Source: Kosakonia sp. SMBL-WEM22 (lineage in GTDB: Bacteria; Pseudomonadota; Gammaproteobacteria; Enterobacterales; Enterobacteriaceae). Taken from it: a DNA stretch of 64,000 nt. Shown here one piece after another: positions 18,133-27,304 of this stretch. The DNA lies in NCBI RefSeq assembly GCF_014490785.1, contig NZ_CP051488.1:806001-870000 (forward strand), given 5' to 3'. Made by a program: the position numbers and the translations under genes. The notes under the pieces were generated by a model. That model had not been told where the DNA came from. It did not search any database and saw nothing but the letters and a program-made list of their open reading frames with translations. Each line of letters opens with the position of its first letter. The first letter of the stretch is position 1.

Positions 18133-18148
18133 GCGCAAGCGTTTTCCC
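18133..18148 (+). promoter_or_regulatory. PurR-like box upstream of carAB
   Basis: GCGCAAGCGTTTTCCC resembles the PurR operator consensus ACGCAAACGTTTGCGT at most central positions. PurR is known to repress the distal (pyrimidine-responsive) car promoter in E. coli. It lies in a 455-base dapB-carA gap that contains no gene. Confidence 0.45.
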
Positions 18149-18320
18149 CGCTCTGCTTATCTTCTTTTTTTATCTCTTAAACCCTGTAAAGCCGGGCAGT
18201 GGCGTAAAAGAGAAAGAAAAATAGGCGTCATAAGTTGACTTTTACCCGACATCTCTCCAGAATGCCGCCGTTTGCCAAAAATCCACGGCCAGCAAATTTG
18301 CATTGATTCATCATCCTGAT

Positions 18321-18359
18321 ATGAATTAATATGCAAATAAAGTGAGTGAATATTCTCTG
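18321..18359 (+). promoter_or_regulatory. Tandem ARG boxes of carAB (ArgR operator)
   Basis: Two 18-base sites, 18321-18338 (ATGAATTAATATGCAAAT) and 18342-18359 (GTGAGTGAATATTCTCTG), are separated by 3 bases. This is the layout of the arginine-repressed car promoter P2 in E. coli. The second box runs into the carA Shine-Dalgarno. Confidence 0.85.
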
Positions 18360-18368
18360 GAGGGTGTT

Positions 18369-19517
18369 TTGATTAAGTCAGCGCTATTGGTTCTGGAAGA
18401 CGGAACCCAGTTTTACGGTCGGGCCATAGGGGCAACGGGCACGGCGGTTGGGGAAGTCGTTTTCAATACTTCAATGACCGGTTATCAAGAAATCCTCACT
18501 GATCCTTCCTATTCTCGCCAAATCGTCACTCTTACTTATCCTCATATCGGCAATGTCGGCACTAACGCCGCTGACGAAGAGTCCTCTCAGGTGCATGCGC
18601 AGGGTCTGGTCATTCGCGACCTGCCGCTGATTGCCAGCAACTACCGCAGCACTGAAGATCTCTCCTCCTACCTGAAACGCCATAACATCGTGGCGATTGC
18701 CGATATCGATACCCGCAAGCTGACCCGCCTGCTGCGCGAAAAAGGTGCGCAGAACGGCTGCATCATCACGGGCGAAAATCTCGACGAGACCGTGGCACTG
18801 GAGAAAGCGAAAGCCTTCCCGGGGCTGAACGGAATGGATCTGGCGAAAGAGGTGACGACTCAGGAGAGCTACAGCTGGACGCAAGGCAGCTGGACGCTAG
18901 CGGGCGAGCTGCCGGAGGCGAAACAAGAGAGCGAACTGCCTTACCACGTAGTGGCCTATGATTACGGCGCGAAACGCAACATCCTGCGTATGCTGGTGGA
19001 TCGCGGCTGCCGCCTGACGGTAGTTCCGGCACAAACCCCGGCCGCAGAGGTGCTGAAAATGAATCCGGACGGCATCTTCCTCTCTAACGGCCCCGGCGAC
19101 CCGGCACCGTGCGACTACGCCATCGACGCAATTAAAGCCTTCCTCGAGACCGACATTCCGGTGTTCGGCATCTGCCTCGGCCATCAGTTGCTGGCGCTGG
19201 CAAGCGGGGCGAAAACCGTGAAGATGAAGTTTGGTCACCACGGCGGCAACCACCCGGTAAAAGATATCGACAACAATACGGTGATGATCACCGCGCAAAA
19301 CCACGGTTTTGCTGTTGATGAGGCGTCGATGCCTGCCACCCTGCGCGTGACGCACAAATCGCTGTTCGACGGTACGCTGCAGGGCATTCACCGCACTGAT
19401 AAGCCGGCCTTCAGCTTCCAGGGCCACCCGGAAGCCAGTCCTGGCTCGCACGACGCCGCGCCGCTGTTTGACCACTTTATTGAATTGATTGAGCAGTATC
19501 GTCATACCGCCAAATAA
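18369..19517 (+). CDS. carA: Carbamoyl-phosphate synthase small (glutaminase) subunit (TTG start)
   Basis: This 382-residue subunit hydrolyses glutamine and channels ammonia to CarB, feeding arginine and pyrimidine synthesis. The class I amidotransferase domain has the nucleophile Cys in GICLGHQLLA (near residue 269) and the His/Glu pair in FQGHPEASPG. TTG at 18369 is chosen because GGAGGG lies just upstream and it gives the E. coli length and N-terminus (M)IKSALLVLEDGTQF; an ATG at 18342 lies inside the ArgR operator. carB follows after 17 bases. Confidence 0.97.
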   Translation: MIKSALLVLEDGTQFYGRAIGATGTAVGEVVFNTSMTGYQEILTDPSYSRQIVTLTYPHIGNVGTNAADEESSQVHAQGLVIRDLPLIASNYRSTEDLSSYLKRHNIVAIADIDTRKLTRLLREKGAQNGCIITGENLDETVALEKAKAFPGLNGMDLAKEVTTQESYSWTQGSWTLAGELPEAKQESELPYHVVAYDYGAKRNILRMLVDRGCRLTVVPAQTPAAEVLKMNPDGIFLSNGPGDPAPCDYAIDAIKAFLETDIPVFGICLGHQLLALASGAKTVKMKFGHHGGNHPVKDIDNNTVMITAQNHGFAVDEASMPATLRVTHKSLFDGTLQGIHRTDKPAFSFQGHPEASPGSHDAAPLFDHFIELIEQYRHTAK

Positions 19518-19534
19518 TCAGGAGAAAAAGAGCC

Positions 19535-22500
19535 ATGCCAAAACGTACAGACCTAAAAAGCATCCTGATCCTTGGCGCTGGCCCGATTGTTATCGGCCAG
19601 GCGTGTGAATTCGACTACTCCGGCGCGCAGGCGTGTAAAGCACTGCGCGAAGAGGGTTACCGCGTTATCCTGGTGAACTCCAACCCGGCAACCATCATGA
19701 CCGACCCGGAAATGGCGGACGCCACCTATATCGAGCCGATCCACTGGGAAGTGGTGCGCAAAATCATCGAAAAAGAGCGCCCGGATGCGGTGCTGCCGAC
19801 GATGGGCGGCCAGACCGCGCTCAACTGCGCGCTGGAGCTTGAGCGCCAGGGCGTGCTGGAAGAGTTCGGCGTGACGATGATTGGTGCTACCGCAGATGCG
19901 ATTGATAAAGCGGAAGATCGCCGCCGTTTCGATATCGCGATGAAGAAAATCGGTCTTGATACCGCACGTTCCGGCATTGCGCACACCATGGATGAAGCGC
20001 TGGCCGTAGCGGCCGATGTCGGCTACCCGTGCATTATCCGTCCCTCCTTTACCATGGGCGGCACCGGCGGCGGCATCGCCTATAACCGCGAAGAGTTTGA
20101 AGAGATTTGCGCCCGCGGCCTCGATCTCTCTCCGACCAAAGAGCTGCTGATTGATGAGTCGCTGATTGGCTGGAAAGAGTATGAGATGGAGGTGGTGCGC
20201 GATAAGAACGATAACTGCATCATCGTCTGCTCAATTGAAAACTTCGACGCGATGGGTATCCATACCGGTGACTCCATCACCGTGGCCCCGGCGCAGACCC
20301 TGACCGACAAAGAGTACCAAATCATGCGTAACGCCTCGATGGCGGTACTGCGTGAAATCGGTGTGGAGACCGGCGGCTCCAACGTGCAGTTCGCGGTGAA
20401 CCCGAAAAACGGTCGTCTGATTGTTATCGAAATGAACCCGCGCGTTTCCCGCTCCTCGGCGCTGGCCTCGAAAGCGACCGGCTTCCCGATTGCGAAAGTG
20501 GCGGCAAAGCTGGCGGTAGGCTACACGCTGGATGAGCTGATGAACGATATCACCGGCGGGCGTACCCCGGCGTCGTTCGAGCCCTCTATCGACTATGTCG
20601 TGACCAAAATTCCGCGCTTCAACTTCGAGAAATTTGTCGGCGCTAATGACCGCCTGACCACGCAGATGAAATCTGTTGGTGAAGTGATGGCGATTGGCCG
20701 CACCCAGCAGGAGTCGCTGCAAAAAGCGCTGCGCGGCCTCGAAGTCGGTGCCACTGGCTTCGACCCGAAAGTGAGTCTTGATGACCCGGAAGCGCTGACC
20801 AAAATTCGCCGCGAGCTGAAAGATGCGGGTGCGGATCGTATCTGGTATATCGCTGACGCTTTTCGCGCCGGCCTTTCCGTCGATGGCGTCTTCAACCTGA
20901 CCAATATCGACCGCTGGTTCCTGGTGCAGATTGAGGAGCTGGTGCGTCTGGAAGAGCAGGTCGCCGCGCAGGGCATTAACGGCCTGAACGCTGACTTCCT
21001 GCGCCAGCTGAAACGCAAAGGCTTCGCCGATGCGCGCCTGGCGACGCTGGTTGGCGTGCGCGAAGCGGAGATCCGCAAGCTGCGCGACCAGTACAACCTG
21101 CACCCGGTTTACAAACGCGTTGATACCTGCGCCGCGGAGTTCGCTACCGACACCGCCTATATGTACTCCACTTATGAAGAGGAGTGCGAAGCGAACCCCA
21201 ATCAGGATCGCGAAAAAATCATGGTGCTCGGCGGTGGTCCAAACCGTATCGGCCAGGGTATCGAGTTCGACTACTGCTGCGTCCACGCCTCGCTGGCGCT
21301 GCGCGAAGATGGTTACGAGACCATTATGGTCAACTGTAACCCGGAGACCGTCTCCACCGATTACGACACCTCCGACCGCCTCTACTTCGAGCCGGTCACG
21401 CTGGAAGATGTGCTGGAAATCGTGCGTATCGAGAAGCCGAAGGGCGTGATCGTGCAGTACGGCGGCCAGACACCGCTGAAACTGGCGCGCGAGCTGGAAG
21501 CGGCGGGCGTACCGGTTATCGGCACTAGCCCGGACGCGATTGACCGCGCGGAAGACCGCGAGCGTTTCCAGCAGGCAGTAGAGCGCCTGAAGCTGCTGCA
21601 ACCGGCTAACGCCACGGTCACGGCGCTGGAGCAGGCGGTTGAGAAAGCGAAAGAGATCACCTACCCGCTGGTGGTGCGTCCCTCCTATGTACTGGGCGGC
21701 CGCGCGATGGAGATTGTCTACGACGAAGCCGACCTGCGTCGCTACTTTATGACCGCAGTCAGCGTCTCGAACGATGCGCCGGTTCTGCTGGATAAGTTCC
21801 TCGATGACGCGGTAGAAGTGGACGTGGACGCGATTTGCGACGGCGAAAGCGTGCTGATTGGCGGCATTATGGAGCATATTGAGCAGGCAGGTGTTCACTC
21901 CGGTGACTCCGCCTGTTCACTGCCAGCCTATACGCTCAGCCAGGAGATTCAGGATGTGATGCGCCAGCAGGTACAGAAACTGGCCTTCGAGCTGCAGGTG
22001 CGCGGTCTGATGAACGTGCAATTCGCAGTGAAAGATAACGACGTCTACCTGATTGAGGTGAACCCGCGCGCGGCGCGTACCGTGCCGTTTGTCTCGAAAG
22101 CGACGGGCGTTCCGCTGGCGAAAGTGGCGGCGCGCGTGATGACCGGCCAGACTCTGGCTGCGCAGGGCCACACCAGCGAAATCATCCCGCCCTACTACTC
22201 GGTGAAAGAGGTGGTGCTGCCGTTTAACAAATTCCCGGGCGTTGACCCGCTGTTAGGGCCGGAAATGCGCTCGACCGGGGAAGTGATGGGCGTTGGTCGC
22301 ACCTTTGCTGAAGCGTTTGCTAAAGCGCAGCTCGGCAGCAACTCCACCATGCAGAAGCGTGGCCGCGCGCTGCTGTCGGTGCGTGAAGGGGATAAAGAGC
22401 GCGTGGTTGATCTCGCCGCCAAGCTGCTGAAACAGGGCTTTGAGCTGGATGCTACCCACGGCACGGCGATTGTGCTCGGTGAAGCAGGCATTAACCCGCG

Positions 22501-22759
22501 TCTGGTGAATAAGGTGCATGAAGGGCGTCCGCACATTCAGGATCGTATCAAGAATGGCGAATATACCTACATCATCAACACCACCGCAGGCCGCCAGGCG
22601 ATTGAGGATTCAAAACTGATTCGCCGCAGCGCGCTGCAGTACAAGGTGCATTACGACACCACCCTGAACGGCGGCTTCGCCACCGCGATGGCGCTGAATG
22701 CCGACGCCACCGAGAAGGTGACATCCGTGCAGGAGATGCACGCGCAGATCAGCAAGTAA
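19535..22759 (+). CDS. carB: Carbamoyl-phosphate synthase large subunit
   Basis: This 1074-residue subunit makes carbamoyl phosphate from bicarbonate, ATP and the ammonia supplied by CarA. It contains two homologous ATP-grasp halves (about 1-400 and 550-935), each opening with a similar GAGPIVIGQACEFDYSG / GGGPNRIGQGIEFDYCC motif. Between them is the oligomerisation domain, and at the C-terminus (about 936-1074) the allosteric MGS-like domain that senses UMP, IMP and ornithine. It is one residue longer than the E. coli protein. A terminator follows within 5 bases. Confidence 0.99.
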   Translation: MPKRTDLKSILILGAGPIVIGQACEFDYSGAQACKALREEGYRVILVNSNPATIMTDPEMADATYIEPIHWEVVRKIIEKERPDAVLPTMGGQTALNCALELERQGVLEEFGVTMIGATADAIDKAEDRRRFDIAMKKIGLDTARSGIAHTMDEALAVAADVGYPCIIRPSFTMGGTGGGIAYNREEFEEICARGLDLSPTKELLIDESLIGWKEYEMEVVRDKNDNCIIVCSIENFDAMGIHTGDSITVAPAQTLTDKEYQIMRNASMAVLREIGVETGGSNVQFAVNPKNGRLIVIEMNPRVSRSSALASKATGFPIAKVAAKLAVGYTLDELMNDITGGRTPASFEPSIDYVVTKIPRFNFEKFVGANDRLTTQMKSVGEVMAIGRTQQESLQKALRGLEVGATGFDPKVSLDDPEALTKIRRELKDAGADRIWYIADAFRAGLSVDGVFNLTNIDRWFLVQIEELVRLEEQVAAQGINGLNADFLRQLKRKGFADARLATLVGVREAEIRKLRDQYNLHPVYKRVDTCAAEFATDTAYMYSTYEEECEANPNQDREKIMVLGGGPNRIGQGIEFDYCCVHASLALREDGYETIMVNCNPETVSTDYDTSDRLYFEPVTLEDVLEIVRIEKPKGVIVQYGGQTPLKLARELEAAGVPVIGTSPDAIDRAEDRERFQQAVERLKLLQPANATVTALEQAVEKAKEITYPLVVRPSYVLGGRAMEIVYDEADLRRYFMTAVSVSNDAPVLLDKFLDDAVEVDVDAICDGESVLIGGIMEHIEQAGVHSGDSACSLPAYTLSQEIQDVMRQQVQKLAFELQVRGLMNVQFAVKDNDVYLIEVNPRAARTVPFVSKATGVPLAKVAARVMTGQTLAAQGHTSEIIPPYYSVKEVVLPFNKFPGVDPLLGPEMRSTGEVMGVGRTFAEAFAKAQLGSNSTMQKRGRALLSVREGDKERVVDLAAKLLKQGFELDATHGTAIVLGEAGINPRLVNKVHEGRPHIQDRIKNGEYTYIINTTAGRQAIEDSKLIRRSALQYKVHYDTTLNGGFATAMALNADATEKVTSVQEMHAQISK

Positions 22760-22764
22760 CAGAG

Positions 22765-22792
22765 CGGGCCGGTTTACCGGCCCGAGTTTTTT
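22765..22792 (+). terminator. carAB terminator
   Basis: CGGGCCGGT and ACCGGCCCG pair around TT, followed by a T run. Confidence 0.88.
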
Positions 22793-22808
22793 GTATTTGT
22801 ACTATTTT

Positions 22809-22877
22809 GTAGGCCGGATAAGGCGTAGCCGCCATCCGGCAATAATGCCTGATGGCGCTTCGCTTATCAGGCCTACG
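22809..22877. repeat. Pair of inverted REP units (BIME) after carB
   Basis: One unit at 22809-22840 (GTAGGCCGGATAAGGCG to CATCCGGC) is followed by an opposite-facing unit at 22847-22877 (GCCTGATGGCG to ATCAGGCCTACG), the typical BIME arrangement. Confidence 0.85.
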
Positions 22878-22995
22878 CGATCCTGGCCGCATTAACCCAC
22901 CTTCAGAGTCCTCTGTATTTTCCTCATACCTCAGCAAGTTACCCTACACTTACTCGCAAGAAGCCTAAAATTCACTGCAAAACAGGGAGAGAACC

Positions 22996-23229
22996 ATGAA
23001 AACTAAACTTCTGCTCACATCCGTCATGACTGCCGCTGCGCTGTTCACCGTTGCCGGTTGCTCCTCCAACCAGGCTGTAGAAACCACCGATGGCAAAACC
23101 ATCGTCACTGACGGCAAGCCGCAGGTAGATAACGACACCGGTATGGTCTCCATTAAAAATGCAGAAACCGGTAAAACGCAGCAGATCAACCGCGACCAGG
23201 TTAAAGGTATGAGCGAGCTGGATAACTAA
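22996..23229 (+). CDS. Small YgdI/YgdR-family (DUF903) lipoprotein
   Basis: This 77-residue protein starts with a lipoprotein signal peptide ending in a lipobox, FTVAGCSS, with the lipidated Cys near residue 22. The mature part has the YgdI/YgdR-type core TDGKPQVDNDTGMVS and QQINRDQV. GGGAGAG precedes the ATG. Function is unknown for this family. In E. coli this site holds the fix/cai genes, so this is lineage-specific content at the carB-kefF junction. Confidence 0.87.
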   Translation: MKTKLLLTSVMTAAALFTVAGCSSNQAVETTDGKTIVTDGKPQVDNDTGMVSIKNAETGKTQQINRDQVKGMSELDN

Positions 23230-23244
23230 TCCACCACGTTCAGG

Positions 23245-23268
23245 GTGCGGTGGCGCTCGCCGCCGCAC
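23245..23268 (+). terminator. GC-rich hairpin after the small lipoprotein gene
   Basis: Arms 23245-23255 and 23258-23268 are complementary with one G-T wobble, 15 bases after the stop. There is no T tract, so termination is only a guess. Confidence 0.35.
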
Positions 23269-23358
23269 GACCACGCTCAATTCCCCTACAGATTGCTACT
23301 GTTAGCTAATCGATTAACTGTCTACACTCTCTGAAAATATCAGTGAAACAGGTAATCG

Positions 23359-23889
23359 ATGATCCTCATTATTTACGCCCACCCCTATCCGCAGCACTCC
23401 CATGCCAATAAGCGCATGCTTGAGCAGGTTGCGACGCTGGATGAGGTAGAAATCCGCTCTCTTTACGATCTCTATCCCGATTTCAATATCGATATTGCCG
23501 CCGAGCAGCAGGCGCTGGCGCGTGCCGATCTCATCATCTGGCAGCACCCGATGCAGTGGTATAGCGTCACGCCCCTACTCAAACTCTGGATCGATAAAGT
23601 GCTGGCTCACGGCTGGGCATATGGCCAGGGCGGCACTGCGCTGCGCGGTAAAAGCGTGATGTGGGCGGTCACCACCGGCGGCGGCGACCACCACTTTGAT
23701 TTGGGCGCACACCCCGGCTTTGAGGTGCTCGCCCAGCCTTTGCAGGCCACGGCGCTCTACTGTGGGCTGACGTGGCTGCCGCCTTTTGCCATTCACCGCA
23801 CCTTTATCTGCGATGACGAAACCCTGCAAGCGCAGGCCCGACAATATAAACAGCGTTTGCAGGCATGGCTGGAGGTGCAGCGTGGATAG
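23359..23889 (+). CDS. kefF: Quinone oxidoreductase, ancillary protein of KefC
   Basis: This 176-residue flavodoxin-like FMN protein both reduces quinones and activates the KefC potassium efflux system by binding it. The N-terminal LIIYAHPYPQHSHANK and the WQHPMQWYSVTPLLKLWIDKVL region are typical of the KefF/MdaB family. Length matches E. coli. Its last 8 bases overlap the GTG start of kefC. Confidence 0.96.
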   Translation: MILIIYAHPYPQHSHANKRMLEQVATLDEVEIRSLYDLYPDFNIDIAAEQQALARADLIIWQHPMQWYSVTPLLKLWIDKVLAHGWAYGQGGTALRGKSVMWAVTTGGGDHHFDLGAHPGFEVLAQPLQATALYCGLTWLPPFAIHRTFICDDETLQAQARQYKQRLQAWLEVQRG

Positions 23890-25744
23890 TCACTCAATGA
23901 TTCAGGCGTTGATCTACCTGGGCGCGGCGGCGCTGGTGGTGCCCATCGCCATGCGCCTCGGCCTCGGTTCGGTGCTTGGTTACCTGATTGCCGGTGGCAT
24001 TATCGGCCCGTGGGGATTACGGCTGGTCACCGATGCGGAGTCGATTCTGCACTTCGCCGAAATCGGCGTGGTATTGATGCTGTTTATCATCGGCCTCGAG
24101 CTCGATCCGCAACGGTTGTGGAAATTGCGCGCCTCGGTATTTGGTGGCGGCGCGTTGCAGATGGGCAGCTGTGGCCTGCTGCTCGGCGGCTTCTGCCTGC
24201 TGCTTGGGCTGCCGTGGCCGGTGGCGCTGCTGATTGGCCTGACGCTTGGGCTCTCATCGACCGCTATCGCCATGCAGGCGATGAATGAGCGGAACCTTAC
24301 CGCTTCGCAGATGGGGCGCAGCGCCTTTTCAGTGCTGCTGTTCCAGGATATCGCCGCGATTCCGCTGGTGGCGATGATCCCGCTGCTGGCCGCCAGCGGC
24401 GGGGCGATGACCCTCAGCGCCTTTCTATTATCTGCGCTAAAAGTCGTCGCGGCGCTGACGCTGGTGGTGCTGATTGGGCGCTATGTCGCGCGCCCTGCGC
24501 TGCGCTTTGTCGCCCGCTCCGGCCTGCGCGAAGTCTTCTGCGCCGTGGCGCTGCTACTGGTCTTCGGCTTCGGTTTGCTGCTGGAAGAGGCGGGGCTGTC
24601 GATGGCGATGGGCGCGTTCCTCGCCGGTGTGCTGCTTGCCAGCTCCGAGTATCGCCACGCGCTGGAGAGCGATATCGAGCCGTTTAAAGGGCTGCTGCTC
24701 GGGCTCTTCTTTATCGGCGTCGGCATGTCGATCGATTTCGGCACGCTGGTGAGCCATCCGCTGCGTATCCTGCTGCTGCTGGGCGGTTTCCTGGTGATTA
24801 AAACTGGCGTGCTGTGGCTGATCGCACGTCCTTTAACCGTGCCGCGTAAGCAACGCTGGTGGTTCGCAGCGTTGCTGGGGCAGGGGAGTGAATTTGCCTT
24901 TGTGGTGTTTGGTGCCGCGCAAACGGCGCAGGTGCTGGACAGCGAATGGGCGAAAGCCTTAACCCTCACCGTGGCGCTGTCGATGGCGGCAACGCCGCTG
25001 CTGCTGGTGCTGCTTGCGCGTCTGGAAGCGGGCGGTGGCGATCGGGAGCGGGAAGCTGATGCCATCGACGAAGAGCAGGCGCGGGTCATTGTCGCCGGCT
25101 TCGGCCGCTTCGGGCAGATCTCAGGGCGTCTGCTGCTCTCCAGCGGCGTGAAGATGGTCATCCTCGATCACGATCCTGACCATATCGAGACGCTGCGCAA
25201 GTTTGGCATGAAGGTCTTCTACGGCGACGCGACCCGCGTTGATCTGCTGGAGTCTGCGGGTGCGGCGCGGGCGGAAGTATTGATCAACGCAATTGATGAT
25301 CCCGAAGCCAGCCTGCACTTAACGGCGCTGGCGAAGGAGCACTTCCCGCACCTGCGCATTATTGCCCGCGCCCGCGATGTCGATCACTACATTCGCCTGC
25401 GTCAGATGGGCGTCGATGATCCTGAACGTGAGACCTTCGAAGCTGCGCTGAAAACCGGGCGTCAGGCGCTTGAAGGTCTGGGGCTGGGCGCTTATGAGGC
25501 GCGTGAGCGTGCCGACCGCTTCCGCCGTTTTAATCACGACATGATTGAAGAGATGGCAAATGCAGAAGATGGCGGCCAGGGGCGCGTCGCGGTGTTTAAA
25601 CGCACCAGCGCCATGCTGACGGAGATTATCGCCGAAGATCGCGCGCATCTCTCCGTCACGCAGCGCCATGGCTGGCAGGGTACAGAAGAGGGACGGCATA
25701 CGGACGATCCGGCAGATGAACCCGCGGCGAAACCGCAGCCCTGA
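23882..25744 (+). CDS. kefC: Glutathione-gated potassium efflux antiporter (GTG start)
   Basis: This 620-residue protein releases potassium and acidifies the cytoplasm during attack by electrophiles; glutathione holds it shut and glutathione adducts open it. The CPA2 antiporter membrane domain spans about 1-380 (GLGSVLGYLIAGGIIGPWGL, HFAEIGVVLMLFIIGLEL), and a KTN/RCK Rossmann domain begins near 400 (VAGFGRFGQISGRLL). The GTG at 23882 gives the E. coli N-terminus (M)DSH and exact length; a longer frame lies inside kefF. Confidence 0.96.
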   Translation: MDSHSMIQALIYLGAAALVVPIAMRLGLGSVLGYLIAGGIIGPWGLRLVTDAESILHFAEIGVVLMLFIIGLELDPQRLWKLRASVFGGGALQMGSCGLLLGGFCLLLGLPWPVALLIGLTLGLSSTAIAMQAMNERNLTASQMGRSAFSVLLFQDIAAIPLVAMIPLLAASGGAMTLSAFLLSALKVVAALTLVVLIGRYVARPALRFVARSGLREVFCAVALLLVFGFGLLLEEAGLSMAMGAFLAGVLLASSEYRHALESDIEPFKGLLLGLFFIGVGMSIDFGTLVSHPLRILLLLGGFLVIKTGVLWLIARPLTVPRKQRWWFAALLGQGSEFAFVVFGAAQTAQVLDSEWAKALTLTVALSMAATPLLLVLLARLEAGGGDREREADAIDEEQARVIVAGFGRFGQISGRLLLSSGVKMVILDHDPDHIETLRKFGMKVFYGDATRVDLLESAGAARAEVLINAIDDPEASLHLTALAKEHFPHLRIIARARDVDHYIRLRQMGVDDPERETFEAALKTGRQALEGLGLGAYEARERADRFRRFNHDMIEEMANAEDGGQGRVAVFKRTSAMLTEIIAEDRAHLSVTQRHGWQGTEEGRHTDDPADEPAAKPQP

Positions 25745-25802
25745 TCGCGCCGCCTGTTAAGGCTGCTTGACGGCTAATGGCTTGATAGATTAGGCATGGA
25801 AA

Positions 25803-25838
25803 GCTGGCGGTGCGGATATGCGCACGGGCACCGCCAGC
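25803..25838 (+). terminator. Hairpin between kefC and folA
   Basis: GCTGGCGGTGC (25803-25813) and GCACCGCCAGC (25828-25838) form a perfect 11-base stem with a 14-base loop. No T run follows directly; instead a second A/G-T/C inverted repeat (about 25842-25862) comes next. Probable kefFC terminator or RNA stability element. Confidence 0.5.
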
Positions 25839-25938
25839 AGAAGAGAAATTTTTCTTCTTCTTTACCTTGCACACCGTCGACGAAAGATTGTGCTTTCCGT
25901 ATAGTGGCGACAATTTTTTGCATCCAGGAAATGAATGA

Positions 25939-26418
25939 ATGATCAGTCTGATTGCGGCGTTAGCAGTGGATCGCGTCATCGGTATGGAGAATGCCATGCC
26001 GTGGGATCTCCCTGCCGATCTCGCCTGGTTTAAGCGCAACACCTTAAACAAACCTGTTGTGATGGGCCGCCTGACATGGGAATCCATCGGTCGCCCGCTG
26101 CCGGGGCGTAAAAATATTGTCATCAGCAGCCAGCCGGGCACCGACGATCGCGTTGAGTGGGTGAAATCCGTTGAGGATGCGCTGGCGGCGTGCGGTGATG
26201 CGCAGGAGATCATGGTGATCGGTGGCGGCCGCGTGTATGAGCAGTTCCTGCCGAAAGCGCAGCGCCTCTATCTGACGCACATTGATGCGGAAGTGGAGGG
26301 CGATACCCATTTCCCGGACTACGATCCGGACGAGTGGGATTCGGTCTTCAGTGAATTCCACGACGCGGACGCGCAGAATTCACACAGCTACTGCTTCGAA
26401 ATTCTCGAGCGTCGCTAA
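25939..26418 (+). CDS. folA: Dihydrofolate reductase
   Basis: This 159-residue enzyme reduces dihydrofolate with NADPH and is the target of trimethoprim. The Met20 loop GMENAMPWDLPADL and the catalytic Asp27 are intact, and VIGGGRVYEQFL binds cofactor. Length equals E. coli. AGGAAATGA lies upstream of the ATG. It converges on apaH with a shared terminator. Confidence 0.98.
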   Translation: MISLIAALAVDRVIGMENAMPWDLPADLAWFKRNTLNKPVVMGRLTWESIGRPLPGRKNIVISSQPGTDDRVEWVKSVEDALAACGDAQEIMVIGGGRVYEQFLPKAQRLYLTHIDAEVEGDTHFPDYDPDEWDSVFSEFHDADAQNSHSYCFEILERR

Positions 26419-26422
26419 TAGC

Positions 26423-26448
26423 AAAATCCCCGGCATGCCGGGGATTTT
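26423..26448. terminator. Bidirectional terminator between folA and apaH
   Basis: AAAATCCCCGGC and GCCGGGGATTTT form a near-continuous palindrome that gives a T tail on either strand. Confidence 0.88.
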
Positions 26449-26452
26449 CATT

Positions 26453-27301
26453 TCAGGAAGCGATGGCTTCACCATCTCCCAGATCCATCTGGCGATTCGA
26501 TGGCTGGGTGAAGATCTGTTTATCTTCCCAGCGCAGGCAGGTGAGATCCCCGCCCCAGCAGCAGCCGGTATCCAGACCGTAAATCCCCTCCGGCGTACCT
26601 TCCCCTTCCAGCGATGCCCAGTGGCCGAAGATGATGCTGTACTCTTGCGCGACCGGACCCGGAATCGAGAACCAGGGTTTCAGCGGTGCCGGGGCATTCT
26701 GCGGCGTATCTTTGCAGTACATATCCAACTGTCCATTCGGGAAGCAGTAACGCATCCGCGTAAACGCGTTGGTGATAAAGCGCAGACGAGCGAGACCGCT
26801 CAGCTCTGGCGACCAGTGGTTCGGCAGATCGCCATACATCGCATCAAGGAACAGCGGATAGGAGTCACTCGCCAGCACCGCTTCAACATCGCGGGCGCAG
26901 CTTTTTGCCGTATCGATATCCCACTGCGGCGTGATGCCGGCGTGAGCCATCACCACCTTTTTCTCTTCGTCGATTTGCAGCAGCGGCTGGCGACGCAGCC
27001 AGTTGATCAGCTCATCGGCGTCGGGCGCTTCCAGCAGCAGGTTAAGCCGATCTTTTGGCTTATTGCGGCTGATACCGGCAAAGACCGCCAGCAGATGCAG
27101 ATCGTGGTTGCCGAGCACAATGCGCGCACTGTCGCCAAGGGATTTAACGTAGCGCAGTACATCAAGCGAGCCAGGGCCGCGCGCCACAAGGTCGCCGGTC
27201 AGCCATACGGTATCTTTTTCCGGTGAAAACTCCACCTGGTTTAACAGCGCGATCAGTTCATCAAAGCAACCGTGAACGTCGCCAATAAAGTATGTAGACA
27301 T
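26453..27301 (-). CDS. apaH: Bis(5'-nucleosyl)-tetraphosphatase, symmetrical
   Basis: This 282-residue metallophosphoesterase splits Ap4A into two ADP and, in E. coli, removes Np4 caps from RNA. The family motifs GDVHG (residues 8-12), GDLVARGP (about 36-43) and GNHDLH (about 64-69) are intact. It is the last gene of the lptD-surA-pdxA-rsmA-apaG-apaH series, with 3 bases between it and apaG. Confidence 0.97.
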   Translation of the reverse strand: MSTYFIGDVHGCFDELIALLNQVEFSPEKDTVWLTGDLVARGPGSLDVLRYVKSLGDSARIVLGNHDLHLLAVFAGISRNKPKDRLNLLLEAPDADELINWLRRQPLLQIDEEKKVVMAHAGITPQWDIDTAKSCARDVEAVLASDSYPLFLDAMYGDLPNHWSPELSGLARLRFITNAFTRMRYCFPNGQLDMYCKDTPQNAPAPLKPWFSIPGPVAQEYSIIFGHWASLEGEGTPEGIYGLDTGCCWGGDLTCLRWEDKQIFTQPSNRQMDLGDGEAIAS

Positions 27302-27304
27302 TGA

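Noticed and set aside
20231..21898. A 555-codon minus-strand frame inside carB
   Set aside because: Shadow of the GC-rich third codon positions of carB; no start signal or family similarity.
22809..22877. Possible CRISPR-like repeat
   Set aside because: The palindromes are opposite-facing REP units, with no regular repeat-spacer series and no cas genes.
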